From positions 8,804,001 through 8,868,000 of the forward strand of contig NC_088314.1 in assembly GCF_910592395.1 (NCBI RefSeq): a stretch of DNA of 64,000 nt, given 5' to 3'. The stretch comes from Lineus longissimus. Lineage: Eukaryota; Nemertea; Pilidiophora; Heteronemertea; Lineidae. The notes below the pieces were generated by a model. It made no database searches and was not told the origin of the DNA. It worked only from the letters and a program-made list of their open reading frames with translations. Below, piece after piece: positions 32,746 through 45,525 of this stretch (the first letter of the stretch is position 1; each line of letters begins with the position of its first letter). The position numbers and the translations under genes are program-made.

Positions 32746-34663
32746 TTGTTGCTCATATCAATAGTATCTTATATTGCCTATCCTCCCTTAATTTCTTGTA
32801 TTTCGCTCAAGTTGAGATTACACACCGAACCACAGGAAGACTGTGTTCTGGATTTTCGAGGATGCTGTTTATCAGTCTTACAAAAGATGGCAATACTGTA
32901 CATGTATGAACTCCATGGTTACCAAGCCCATCAGACTAGCCATGGTCTCCTAAGCCATAACGCCCTGAATAATAATTGAACTACACTAGCATATACCCAT
33001 GGAGCGGGCAAAGTTGAAATGTAATATACATTAGTTAAATGGGCACGATGATTGAACTACATTAAATTTCTAACGTTACTGAAGTTTTATTAAAGGTTAA
33101 ACACGAAATTAGGGACTTATAGCTGCTATCTGCATGCAACCCCCAATAGATTGATTGGAGTACGCTATTTTGCACAATGCATTGAGACCAGTGACAGCAG
33201 GTCCTGTTCCAAATAAGGCCCTCACATATTAGGCATATCACCTACCCACTCCCGTAATTCAAACTGACAACATCAGTCAGTAAAGAATAAATCAAAGAGC
33301 AAGCGCTGGCCACTGTACATATTTTGTCCATCCTGGCATAACTTTTTATTGATACCCTGACTGCATGTTCCGGTAGGCCACTCTGCAGAATTTGCCTTAT
33401 CACTCAGGTCAGTGTTTCTCGAATAGAACTAAAATAGAACAGGCTAATCATTAATCTCCCTGCTAATACCCTGCACCATGGACCAGGTTGTATAGCACTA
33501 CATACGTGCTGGAAGCTAATACTGATGTGGCAGGGAGAATATGCGTGAAGTTTGTGTATGCTTTTGAGAATGAGCGGAGCTCTCCAGTCGACGTGCTCTC
33601 CACAAAGTTGTTATTTATTCCAAAACCACCAAGATATTCGACGTATGACACCCTCAGTGACACTCTTACTTATGATCCACACCTACGAAACCAAAAGTTG
33701 CAAGAATTCGACGCATTTTCGAGGCCCAATTTTGAAACAAAAATCGCCTCCTATTTAGCGGCCACAACGCGCATTATAGTATAGATGCGCATGTACATGT
33801 ATAGGGTATAAATTCTTTTCAGGGGGACTTTAAAATTCACCCTTTACACAGGACGCAACAACTCTCTCGAGTGGCCCAAAGCCTGAATGAACCAGGGGTC
33901 AATGTTCACCTCTGCGGGAGTTCAGAATCCCTCCAACCCCCCTCCACCTTAATCACCTGGGCCGCACACCCCAATAAGTTCAATGTATCGAGCCGTTGAG
34001 GGAAGTTCCGAGGCCATTTCCTCGATGAATGATTGATCCAATTCCTTGTTCTTGTAAGTCATTGATTATGATGTTACCACGAAAGCTCTTGTAGAATTAT
34101 CAAGGTAAACATACCAGCGGCTTCAAGATAGAACCACAGTATCAAAAACAAATTTTCATCAACTTGTTCCCGCGGTTTACACTGACTCTAAGTGCATGCA
34201 TCTCATGCAAATTTGGAAGGAAATCCCTGTGCCGTCATGTACTGCAATGTATAGGTTGATCGGATGAACATGGATGAAGCCAAGTTGGTTTTTGGATCGG
34301 TGAATGGAGCCAATCTTTCAACATTGTAAACAAGAGAGCCAAACGACATCCATCCAGCTCTGCCCAGGTGAAAAGTCGATCACATTGGCTGCAAGTATAC
34401 AGAATGTGAGCTGGGCAGCCCGATTATGTTTCGGTAAAACTGAACACTCTTAGTTGCGGACCATGTCGGATGTATTGTTGATCGGGCATTGCACGAGACT
34501 GAAAATGCGTACTCATTGTAGTCGTGATCGCCTACTAGGGAACTTAATTGCGCTGGAGCAGTTTTCTTCCCCTCTGACTTGGGCAAATATCTCCGGAAAG
34601 AAAGAAACTTGCTGGAAAATAGTGACCAGCCGGTCGTGCCTTTCACCTTGGGCGCAATGACCA

Positions 34664-34865
34664 GTTGGAACGAATGACATCACATTTGTATGGTCATGTG
34701 ATAAACATTGACCAATCTGATTGGTATGGCGACTACCTGTCATAGTCAAGTTGGCCACGCCAATTCAGTTGACCAACCTGGTAAGTCAAGGTGACCAACC
34801 TGAAGGGTCAAGTTGATTGACCAGTTGGTCAGTTGACAGCAGCATTTGTCAGTTGACAAATTTCC
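34664..34865. repeat. Degenerate GTTGACCAACCTG-rich repeat, copy 1
   Basis: Repeated TTGACCAACCTG, GGTCAGTTGAC and GTCAAGTTG words on both orientations. A related block is at 40474-40615. No clear unit length. Confidence 0.5.
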
Positions 34866-35592
34866 AAGACAGAAACGAACACCTGGACCAACGTAAATTG
34901 CCAACTTCTGTTTAGAGTGGGCAAAGTCGGCACCTTTATGACTCCCTTCATAAAAGAGAACAAGAGTCCACAGCTATCAAAATGTTTTAGTCCTGAATTT
35001 TGTACTTTATTTTAGAAAAGAATCTATAAGAAACCTTTACAACGTGTTGGTGTTGAACTTTGCACCATTCTGTAGAGTATAAGATCAAATATCTCAAGCA
35101 TCCCGTATATTCTTCAGTCAACACATTACGGTGATTTCTTAGAAAACTATCCTTTGGTCCACATGATCAGGAAGCGATCAACATATTTGGAAAACAAACT
35201 ATTTTTTAACGTTCACGAAATTTCTTTTTTATCACTGTGTATTTTGGTTTGCTGCGGAATTAAAACCGTCAGGGGCGGCAAATGCGTGTGGGGCGCGAAG
35301 ACCCCAGCTGTCTCTTTCCGCTTGTAAAGCGTGTCCTACCTCCTCTGAGAGTGTTATCTTCACAACGGAAATAACACTTGGTTAATTTGCTGAGGCATAA
35401 ATCACCCACTTGGGAAACGAATGTTCTAGCCGAGCCATGACTGTAACACGACTCCGGCAATCACGAGTTTTTGATCATCTCTCCTCTAGCCAATTAAAAT
35501 ATTCTTCTATCCGCTACGCTGTAGTGGGGCGGGCCAGCGCCGGTCTCGTCCCCTCCGACATCTCAAGAGGATCCCTGATTGTGCATTGCGTG

Positions 35593-36428
35593 TATGGCAA
35601 GCCAAAGCGGAATTTATTCAAGACTTTAGAATTACCATTCAAGAAGTTAAATATAAGTTCAAGAAGGAAATATATGTTCAAGACTAAAATATGTTCAACC
35701 TTGAATCAAATGTTTTCAACCTTGAATAAAATATGTTCAACCTTGAATAAAATATGTCCAACCTTGAACAAAATATATTCAACCTTGAACAAAATATATT
35801 CAAGACTCACGTGACCATATTCAAGACGCACGTGACCACAAAATTGATGACGTAGAGCGTAGAATCTGTGGTACTTCCGATGCGTTCTGTTTCACGACAG
35901 GCATTGCGCATTTTGAACCTATACATGTAATTTGCCTGATATGTCTGTGAAACATATATCGACTCTGACATTCACTCGGCATCCATGTCATGATGTGTAG
36001 GATTACAGTACATGTCAGGTGTAGGCGGCTAGGTACGTGTACAACCATGTGTCAAAACCTCGTGCGAACAATTCGAGCTCCGAAACGCAACACAAGTACC
36101 ATGGGTTCGGGAAAGTCCGGACGCGGGTTCGGGAAAGTCCGTAAAGCATCAAAACATGAGCAACTACGTCATCAATTTTGTGGTCACGTGCGTCTTGAAT
36201 ATGGTCACGTGAGTCTTGAATATATTTTGTTCAAGGTTGAATATATTTTGTTCAAGGTTGAATATATTTTGTTCAAGGTTGACAATATTTGATTCAAGGT
36301 TGACAATATTTGATTCAAGGTTGACAATATTTGATTCAGGATTGAACATATTTTGGTCTTGAACATATATTTAACTTCTTGAATAGTAATTCCACGGTCT
36401 TGAATAAATTCCGCTTTGGCTTGCCATA
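35593..36428. mobile_element. 836-bp foldback element with internal TTCAACCTTGAA arrays and 6-bp target duplication
   Basis: The ends TATGGCAAGCC and GGCTTGCCATA are exact inverses, flanked on both sides by TGCGTG (35587-35592 and 36429-36434). Each arm is about 265 bases and holds about six 21-base units (TTCAACCTTGAATAAAATAT and variants), then TTCAAGACTCACGTGACCAT and CACAAAATTGATGACGTAG. The centre (about 35860-36160) is unique. The open frames in both arms come from the 21-base period and are not genes. Confidence 0.9.
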
Positions 36429-38337
36429 TGCGTGACCTGGCCTGTCCGTAATCTTCGTCCAGCGAGGTGAAAAACACTTTGTTTTTCAGCATCTCAAAAA
36501 CCATATATAAGCTTTCATTTTATAGAATAACCTCTACGATAGTGTGGGCCGAAAAACCCTTAAATCCTATATTTCTAAGAGTGCAGGACCTGATTACGAC
36601 GTGCACTGAAACCCTTTAGCAGAAACCCAGGCGCTGGGAACCACTTCAAGTATTTTAAAGTCAACACAACATTTCCTTTTGAAGTTCATCCGGACCAGAC
36701 ATATCAATAAACCACACGTACATGTTCCCTAATTTGTCGATGACAATATCTAATATAAACTCAAATCGTTTATTTTGACCCCGTATTTTCTACTCCATGG
36801 TTGGCCATTTTTGAAAAGACTTTTTGAAAACCACAACGCTGAGTCCTAGGGGTTGCTTGCGCCCAATATGCTTCTAGGTCATTGTCAAGATTTTATAAAT
36901 ACTAGCCTTTATCAACTCTTGCCATCGTTTAATACGTTTCGTGAGAACTCAGTTGAACTTCGTCTATTTACCACCACCAGGTTCAACGTGCGTTCAAGGT
37001 GACGCAGTTTTAATCAATGAAAAATGTTTATATTCGATATAAACTGTTATAGGTTGATAAGTCGGGTCTGTACTGGAATTATAGTAGCAAAAATACTGAG
37101 CTAAATCGAAACCTTCTAGCACCTTCTTGCTGTACGCGGCCCAACTATTTTGATGAAATCTTCAGGCTACACAGCCAATTTTGGCGAATCGGTCGTGTTT
37201 ATTTAATCCTCTGTATAGACAAGTTGTACTTCTTCGTTTTACCAGCCGCTTTAGGTACTAAAATTCGTCCTCCAAGGTAGCTAGGTTTCTACTTGCACGT
37301 TATCTTCTATTTGCTTCAGAATCTGGTTTCAAGTACCAACTAAAATGCTTTTTATCCAAACGTGTACTCCGAAAAAAGCACGCTCGGAAATGTTGTTGTG
37401 TCGTTAGCGCAACCAAGCTACATGTACATGTACGTTGTCGATGTTGCTGTGGATCGAAAATCACATTGCTAGTGCCTTAATCATCATCGAGAACATGATA
37501 CTGTGGTCATTGAATGGTTTCTTAAAGGAACAAGTTTGACATGATGTTAGTTTTTCTTACGAAATTGGCCTCTAACTGGGCCGTGTCTTCCTGGGCAAAA
37601 ATTATTCCTGTTGATGAAAAACACTCCGTTATGTTATTATGCGCGCCCACGGTATCCGTGGTAAAGATAACTACCCTACATTCCCTATACCGACTGGCTT
37701 GCCTGGCCCTGGGCATCATCCTATCTCACTCTTACCTCCTCGGAGATAGTACATGTACGTTTACCTTTGACATTCAGCAAAGTACGTCAATTTGGTGACA
37801 GAAGGCGATTTTTCTTTGTTGTGTTTTAGTCAGTTCTTTATCCTAGGGGCTTCTCTCCCACCCCCAATTCGACTCGGTCTCAAATGGGACCTTTGACATA
37901 TTACGGTTAAAGACGCCCGTGATATTAGTACGAAGGGATATCGATTGAAAAATGTGCGTGGGTGTTTCCGATCACATTTTCTGTCTATAATGGATGAGAT
38001 AACACAACCTACCGCAGCAAAGACTGATGGCTGTGCTGTCGTCGCCCACACATGGCATGCGACATTGACGTAAATTGGAAACCATACAATTGAAGCGAGC
38101 CGGGTTCATTTGGTCGCGTGTCTGATTGAGAAAGGGTTGGGCCCACGCCGTGCGTTAAAATACTCTTCAATCAGCAGCGAATAGTCGATCTCAAAACAAT
38201 TCTCTTCTGGTGTAACACATGTGAATGTTCCCTATTTTTCAGTGTGTCCATGCAATCGGCGGAGACCATGACTTGTCAAGTGCTAAAATAACACTCGATA
38301 GAGTCATACATGTTGACATCGCTTCCGGATATAAAGT

Positions 38338-38361
38338 CACAAATTACAAATTACAAATTAC
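38338..38361. repeat. Short ACAAATT tandem repeat
   Basis: About three copies of a CAAATTA word in a row. Confidence 0.5.
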
Positions 38362-40473
38362 AGTCACATGACTGTCTCCGGAAGCTGGTATAACATTTAT
38401 TAGGTTTACTATCATACGTATACCACCACAGCGATATTGCATTAAAAGATGGTCGCGGTAAAATGACACACACCCAGGTCTCCAGTGAACACCATGATAC
38501 ACGTAATGCATTTTTAAAAGATTATACAAGTACAAAACAGGCTTTTTCTTTTATAAGGACATGGTATACGATACTTTTTATCGAAATGCATGTCGAATAG
38601 CGAATCCCTGGAATGATTTCAAGCAATGGCTTCCCAGGGATTCGCCTGCAATTGTCGTAGGTTGTATGTCATGTCCAATATGGGTATCAAAAGCCGGGAT
38701 GGATTTGTGGTGCCTGGGTATACCTAGCCGTCCAGGCTATGCTGTGCGCACCTTTTGACGTCCCTGTCGTTTTACAATACTACAATCATTGTGCATCCCC
38801 AGGGAGAAAAAACAGCAGTGAAAGCCCATCCTGAATACGCAGTTTCCTGGCTGAAAAGAAGTGCGAGTCGAAAAAATCTCGGGAAAAAATTACGCACAAT
38901 CGTCTGATCCGTTTTACGTCTGCGAAACTGCGCAAATCCTATCCATCATCTCATGCGTGCGACAAGACAAGGCGTATATACATTCTTTATCTCCTCAACT
39001 CTGGCATAATTACACTAAGTGACAGAAATACCATAATAAAGTAGCATTTTTCTCATTTCCACCCGTCAAACGGAGCATTTTTCACACAAAGCTGCTTATC
39101 GTTCGCCTCGACGTTGGCGATGTGTTCCATTTTTATCTATCTATTGTATTCTGCAGCAATATGAGTCAGCTCAGCTTTCATGTCTGGGAGATGTTGGCGG
39201 ATCAACTCGACATGAGAACCTTGATGCTGCTGCTAAACGCCAGAAGTAGGCAGCTATCAAGAGGATCGGAATATGATGGAATCATGCCGAAAACAGGTCC
39301 AGTTCACGTAAAGGGAGATCTAAGAGATATGACATGGTTTATGTGAAGAGGGCGTCAGAGATATACATCCGTAAGTTTGCGCAAAGTGTTGATACCAGTA
39401 TATACAATTCTTGTAATGTTCGCATGATAAATGCAGCCAGAGCTGTCCCATAAACAGTAACTTAATATTATCATTAGCGCCAGTCCGGTATCACATCCCG
39501 CTATATACTCCCTCAAACTGGAAAGCTGCTGGCGATGATTAAGCATGATATTATCATGTTCCACCTTACACCATTCATTCCGTCAATTCGAAAACGCCAC
39601 GGATGTATAGTACTTTACTACATCCGTGATAAAGCTTTATAAAAGCAAGGGCTTTAGAGATGCCGCTACGAAACTTAACTTGACCAAAGGTGAAGTTTTG
39701 ACAGTCGTGCTTTTTGAAGGAATATCGCTTATTGGCACTGGCTGTGAGCATGGCTGCCTCAAAAAGACCCTGGGTCACTCTGTAGAAATGGCACAAGGAA
39801 CATCGTAAAATGATGTATTAGCACCTTCTTACTTCAGTTTTTCCACAGAATCCAGTCAACACGTCACCCCTCGACTGATCGTACCTGCTCTAAAGACAAA
39901 CCATTCTCTAGTCACCAGTGTCTGGTGTAAGAGTTTAAGTTTAAAGAAAACCGACCAGCCATGTTTAAATATCAATTTATCAACTCCCCCACCACATCAC
40001 GTATGCCTCGCCACTGCAACCTCCGGCTGCAACCCTGGAAGAGCGAGCGGTTGTTGTTATTATTATTTTCTTGTGAGTCACCAGTATCCTGTTAGTCATT
40101 CGCTTCCCGTGAGCTACCGTCAGCATCAGCCATCGAGAGCAATCATTCATTCCCTGGCCACAAGAATGGTAATATAAGTAACGCTTCCCCGGGAATAGCC
40201 TACCACTGATTCACTAGCAATCTACTTACGAACAGCTCATGATGCTTTCGAAATAGTGCCACGTTCCCAAAGGTTGTTCAGTATCATGCAAATAATATTC
40301 TTTGTAAATCGGTAAAGTGACCAATTTAAAGTTGTTTCACGTTGCCAACTGCTGGTGACAAAACGTAAGTCAGTTGATAAACTTTGTAGTCAACTGCTTT
40401 TTATAATTAGTGAATAATGATAAATCTTAGCCATTAGCAACTCATGTACCCCAAGCCCGCTGGTGATGTTACC

Positions 40474-40615
40474 AAAGTTGACCAAACCGCATGGTCAGGT
40501 GACCAACCTGGATAGTCATGTTCTTGACCAAGCGAATTGGTCAGTTGACCAACCTGATAAGTCAAGTTGGCAATTGGTCATTTGACTGACATTTTTCTCT
40601 TGACCAATTCCCTAG
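40474..40615. repeat. Degenerate GTTGACCAACCTG-rich repeat, copy 2
   Basis: Same word family as 34664-34865, including TCAGTTGACCAACCTGATAA and GTCAAGTTGG. Confidence 0.5.
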
Positions 40616-42099
40616 TCAAAAAGCATTTTGACTGTGCAAGGGAAGGGCTGAAGGCTTTCTGAGGAGAGCCAAAACAATACTTTTGTTATTTTTCGTGCGC
40701 AGTCTGCATAAAAAAACTTTTTAGGTGGCACCAAGGGTGTGTGGGGGGGGGGCAGATTACTTCCGTCATCAGGATGATTGTAAGTGGTTGGGTGGTTGCA
40801 ACCACCCGTCCACCCTGCATCATGCGTATATCTGGCGGTCAATTTCCCTAAGTGGTAAATAGAAGACTGGCATAGATAATCGCCATGGCAGAGGCAAAAT
40901 TGCCAACACATCTCATCCCAAAGCGCCACCGATGTTTACAGTTTATCTCCGGCCCTGTCATATCTCGTCATCATGACTGACAACCAAAAAATCGCAATAG
41001 ACCGCACTCGTATGATAATTTCTTCAGCAAAAACTTCATATAAGAGATTATACAGTGTGTCAACTGGAGTGCATGACTCAACTCGAAATCTGCTAATATC
41101 AACCATTAGTAGGCATCATTTTACATCTTTGTAATGCGATGTTTTTTCGATTCTGTTGATGGATGGCATTACTATTGAATTTATCTCAATTTTGCCGTCA
41201 TTTTGAAATCTAATTGCACATCATGCTCACTTTCTTAATAGCAGGTCGTTGATCCGTTTAACACACTCCCACGTTTTTCACACCAAAACGTACTTCACAG
41301 CGTCTTGCATCGTTTTACCTTGGAACTGCGCAGTTACGAGTTTTCACGAGAAGAAAAATGGCTTACAGTTACTCATTTCAGAACAGCCCTGTTTCAAGTC
41401 ACGCTTTCTGAAATAGAAGTCATGAAATCCAGTCAAACCCCGGATATTACAACAGAACGCATGAAAGATATTTCATACAATAATCCTCAGTAATGACTTC
41501 GTGACAATTTCGAATGACACGCCATTTCAGTATAAGATATTCACCTGACAACGACCACGCAATGTTACCGGAGATGGTCACATAGATCATGCCAAAGTTT
41601 TGATTAAAGACACCAACACTTCTTTCAATGCAACAGCTATATAGACCTGAAATCTAATATGGCCGCCAAAAATCTAAAATGGCTGCCAGTTACATGAAAC
41701 TTATATATTTATCGACGGACACAACTCTTAGGATCAGTTTGGCGAAACCCCTGCGAAATCCTTGTCTCCGGCCTGTCTACCGGGTGCATTGTAAATGAGG
41801 GCGCACCACGGCCGGAGGGGAAACGACAACGGAGGCGACTAAAAATACATGTATCGTCAAAACAGATTAACCCATTGGTTTCCATAAGAAGCCACCCAAA
41901 TTCGTCTCCCAGATGGTTAATAAGTATCAGAGTATTTCAATATTGAAAGATTCTGGTGGTACGAAACGATTGATCCCCTTTCAACCTCATCAGAATAACT
42001 GATTGTGTTGGCACGAAGTCAATAGATTTGGATGAATCAGTCCGCACCTTGGCTACTGCTACTTGCAAGGTTTACCCTCTGACTCATGTACATTACAAG

Positions 42100-42281
42100 T
42101 ACAGTGGAACCTCCTTTAGCGGACACCTCTCTATTAAGGATAACCTTCCTATGAAGAACGCTAGTTAGGGTCCCAAAGAGGTTTTTTCCATTCAATTTGA
42201 CCTCTCTAATCATGACACCTCTCTATTTAAGACAGCACTTGTCAGTCCCGATGGTGTCCTTAATAGAGATGTTCGACTGTA
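42100..42281 (+). mobile_element. Tc1/mariner-like MITE, copy 3 of 3
   Basis: Begins TACAGTGGAACCTCC and ends GTTCGACTGTA. Body words TAGCGGACACCTCTCTATTA and TGTCAGTCCCGATGGTGTCC are shared with copies 1 and 2. Confidence 0.8.
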
Positions 42282-42673
42282 CATGAATTGTACACCGCCA
42301 ACATTTCCCCGCCTCTTTATTTTTGCGCCAATTCGCGAAAATTTCAAAAATAAAATCGTGAATTTGTTTCAGCTGGCGGGTTGTAAAGGTCCTTCCGTTA
42401 TTCAAATCAAAATATTTTTTTGCTATTTTTATTTGTGCAAGTCTAGGTTATTAGTGAAATCTGCGAAAGTCTGGAGATTGATAATAGTCTACAAGTTAAA
42501 AAAAAGTGCATTTGCGCTGGTTCGACATTTCCAGAGAAGATACCCAGGTGGATCTCATGAGCAAACATTAGTTTTGGATAACGTTAATTCCTGAATATTG
42601 GCCGAGTTATAGTTTAACAAAATGTCGCTTCGTGGAGCCAGTAGTGATTGGCGGTCACACCGTAATTCATTAC

Positions 42674-42904
42674 ATGCAGCTGATGTGCGACAATATTAGG
42701 CAGGTTTCGCAACCCCTACGAATGACGAAGTACTTGGAAGATCTACGAAGATCTGTGCTATACACGAAAGTCAATCATCTTTTATATCTGTGTGGAGAAT
42801 CGGAGAAATTTTCAAACAAATTCGACGTAATGGTCATTCTTTGCCTGGTCGCCTTGGTAGCTCTGTGCTTATTATTTGCTGAGAGTTACACGACCCACAA
42901 ATAA
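42674..42904 (+). CDS. Hypothetical small tail-anchored-like frame, unproven
   Basis: From the ATG at 42674 the frame has 76 residues (the same frame is open upstream to 42632 without an ATG). The C-terminus carries a clean hydrophobic segment, VMVILCLVALVALCLLF, followed by a short polar tail, like a tail-anchored membrane protein. No family recognised; no promoter or splice support. May equally be a terminal exon or chance. Confidence 0.2.
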   Translation: MQLMCDNIRQVSQPLRMTKYLEDLRRSVLYTKVNHLLYLCGESEKFSNKFDVMVILCLVALVALCLLFAESYTTHK

Positions 42905-43889
42905 CGAAATTGAATCCATGCAGCTTCCATGAAACTTGCACGGAAATGGCGCATCATTGCGACCGTGTGGCCCTCGGTCCATGCAGGAAAAAAGTCAGTC
43001 ACAAGTCGCAATCTGAGCATTTTAAGCAGTCTGTCGCGCCAGGACGAGGAAGCGGAGCCAATTGAGAAGAACAACGGACCTAAAATGATTTCACATATTA
43101 ATATTAAGATTTCGGGTTGAAATGTATCGGATAATGTGACTGTTTATCCTGGAAGGTAACATCTGTAGTAGGCAGGAACCCTCGACCAGGGCGTTTCTAG
43201 GGAGTCCAAGGGCTAAAGTGCTAAGTGGCCCTAGTTCATCTACAGCCCTTTCGTGTGCCGCGCCGTGCGACAGCTTTTTTCAATATCTGTCTCTCATTCT
43301 CAAACTAAATTCAGAAATTCTGCCGTGAATACACGATGCATAAACATTTAAGCATTTCGAATACAATACTAATCAGCAATTTCGAAATTCACGGGTGCGG
43401 TGCAGGTTGTGGCATTCAAACAAACAATCGTCCATTCAAGATTTTAAAACTTAATTGTTCTATTGATATTTTCCAGTTGTTGACCACTGTGTCACGACAG
43501 TATATAATCTGGTATTCCAGTTGATAAACCGGATCTTTCGATCACGCAGTTAAAAATTGACCTACATGTAGATCATAGGCAACGCTAGTCGCTTTACTTG
43601 GTTATTTGTCAGGGATAAAGTCTCAACTAAGAGTCTAAGATTAAAGGCATAGTTATCAGAGTCCCCCCCCCCCGAAAGATTCTGATGTTATCTACCACAC
43701 TACATTTTATACACATTTGGGCCTCCTGTCTTATTCTTGGGATCATGCCATAACTCCCCGCAAACGAGCCGAGCGGTTTATTTTCACAGCGACATGCGAT
43801 CATGAGACAAAAATCGCTACTTGTGTGCGGTGCTCATCGCATTGACCTCCAACAAAAATCAATGAATTGGGCGACCTGCGATCGGATCA

Positions 43890-43985
43890 TCCTGACATAA
43901 CCAGTGGTTTTCATTACACTCCGGTGCCTGTCGATATTTTTGACGTAGGAGTAAAAAAAGCCTGATCTCAGGATGGCGATCGAAT
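43890..43985. repeat. Repeat shared with 62200-62290
   Basis: CTGACATAACCAGTGGTTTT and GCCTGTCGATATTTT recur at 62203-62255 with similar spacing. Probably an old interspersed repeat. Confidence 0.5.
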
Positions 43986-45405
43986 GTAGAGATTTTCGTG
44001 GCCTCCATTTGATTTGGAACACAAAAATTAAACCAGTTGGCCCGATAGCGGTACACGTACCGATATTGATATTGAAAAACATTGTTATTCTGTCTCGGCG
44101 CATGACTGGACACTTCTCGGTCATGTTTGTCGTTCTTGATATGACCCTATTATCAAAAAGGAAAAAACGGCTTGTATGTCCTAGATTTGCGAGTAAACGG
44201 GTTAGTGCGTAGTAGAGTTCGCTCCTTTTGAAAAATTTCGCTGAAGTGGAATCGACCAATTTAGGCTTCCTACAATGTGCCTCTATTGTTGTAATCGATG
44301 ACTATTCGTAGACTATTCGTAGACTATCGATGATTATTCGTAGTATTTCTAAACGTACTTCTCTCCTTAAAGACATTCGTTAACAATTTGAAATTTTGAA
44401 CCCTCCCCCGAAAAATTTCCTTGTGAAAAAATGGAGAATGCGAAAAATGATGCAAGCAATTAAGCCTGTCGTTTTCAATGCATGCGGAGCATTTATATCT
44501 TCCCTGCAATGCAACGGGATGATTATTTTTGTGAAAATGAAAATAATTCGTGTGATAGTACCGAGGGGCTTTAGCAGCGAAAGGGTTAAAGAACATGCGT
44601 GGTCTCAGGTTTCTGTCTGATCTACATTATCATTCCTAGGCCTCAGTCTGTGCAGACGCTTTGTGCAAATATATATGTATATCATGAGCAGTAGCTTGCG
44701 GGTTGTTTTTTTTCTGGTATATATACATGTACACCCTAGATATTTCAACACTGTCTAAGTCTAAGTTGTATGCCTGGATCTGTGCTTCGTGAGCATCTCC
44801 CAACTTGTCTATCCAAATGTGCATATTTAAAAGTGCATGAATATATGCATGACGCATGAATGATTCACACACAGACACACCCGTCGCTTTATTGAACATC
44901 TTCAATGCACCAATAAACGACTGAAACGGGAGTGTACATCATAGCTCAGTGTCCTGTTGCGGTCCGCCAGGCACGCATCCGGCCTAGGCCAGGCTTTGCC
45001 CGTCGCCCGAGATCGCAAGAAGGCCTGGGGATTTTGGACTGTGTGAGTGTAGGCCTATTATGGTACATAATACCGATATTTCGTTGTTGTATTATAACCG
45101 GAGGGTTACATCACACATCTGCTTGACTTATTAGATATCACCGACCGACATACATGATTGTATGATAAAAAGAGGCAAGCTTATTTTGACGGCAAAATCA
45201 TTTTGACCTTAAGGAAAAGATAAATGCTTGGCCTAGAAACAATAGGACAATACCATTGTTTTTCATAACGTAATAAGTGACCCACTGACATACCAACTTC
45301 TTTTCTTGCTCGGGTGCTGCCTGACGCTTGCAAGAGCTTTTTTATTAGATCTATTATTATATCCAGTATTTAACGATTTGGTCCGGGGGGAGGGGGGCAG
45401 TAGGC

Positions 45406-45525
45406 CCCTCTGGGAAAGGGGGCAGAACACCACTTATCGTCAGAACAGACCCCAAAATCTGCATGGAAGCACATTTTTCGCAGACTTCTGGCCGGGGCGG
45501 AAGTTGCCCCCCCCCCCCCCCCCCC
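45406..45525 (+). repeat. Interspersed repeat (CTCTGGGAAAG...GCAGAACACCACTT) ending in a 19-base C run
   Basis: CTCTGGGAAAGGGGGCAGAA and CACCACTT are matched at 55400-55440. Both copies run into C-rich sequence about 60-100 bases later; here the C run is 45507-45525. Confidence 0.5.

Noticed and set aside
35410-36504. Frames rich in FNLEQN or TLNKIYS units
   Set aside because: Artefact of the 21-base units in the arms of the foldback element.
43834-44259. 141-codon minus-strand frame
   Set aside because: Overlaps a repeat shared with 62203-62290 and has no family features.
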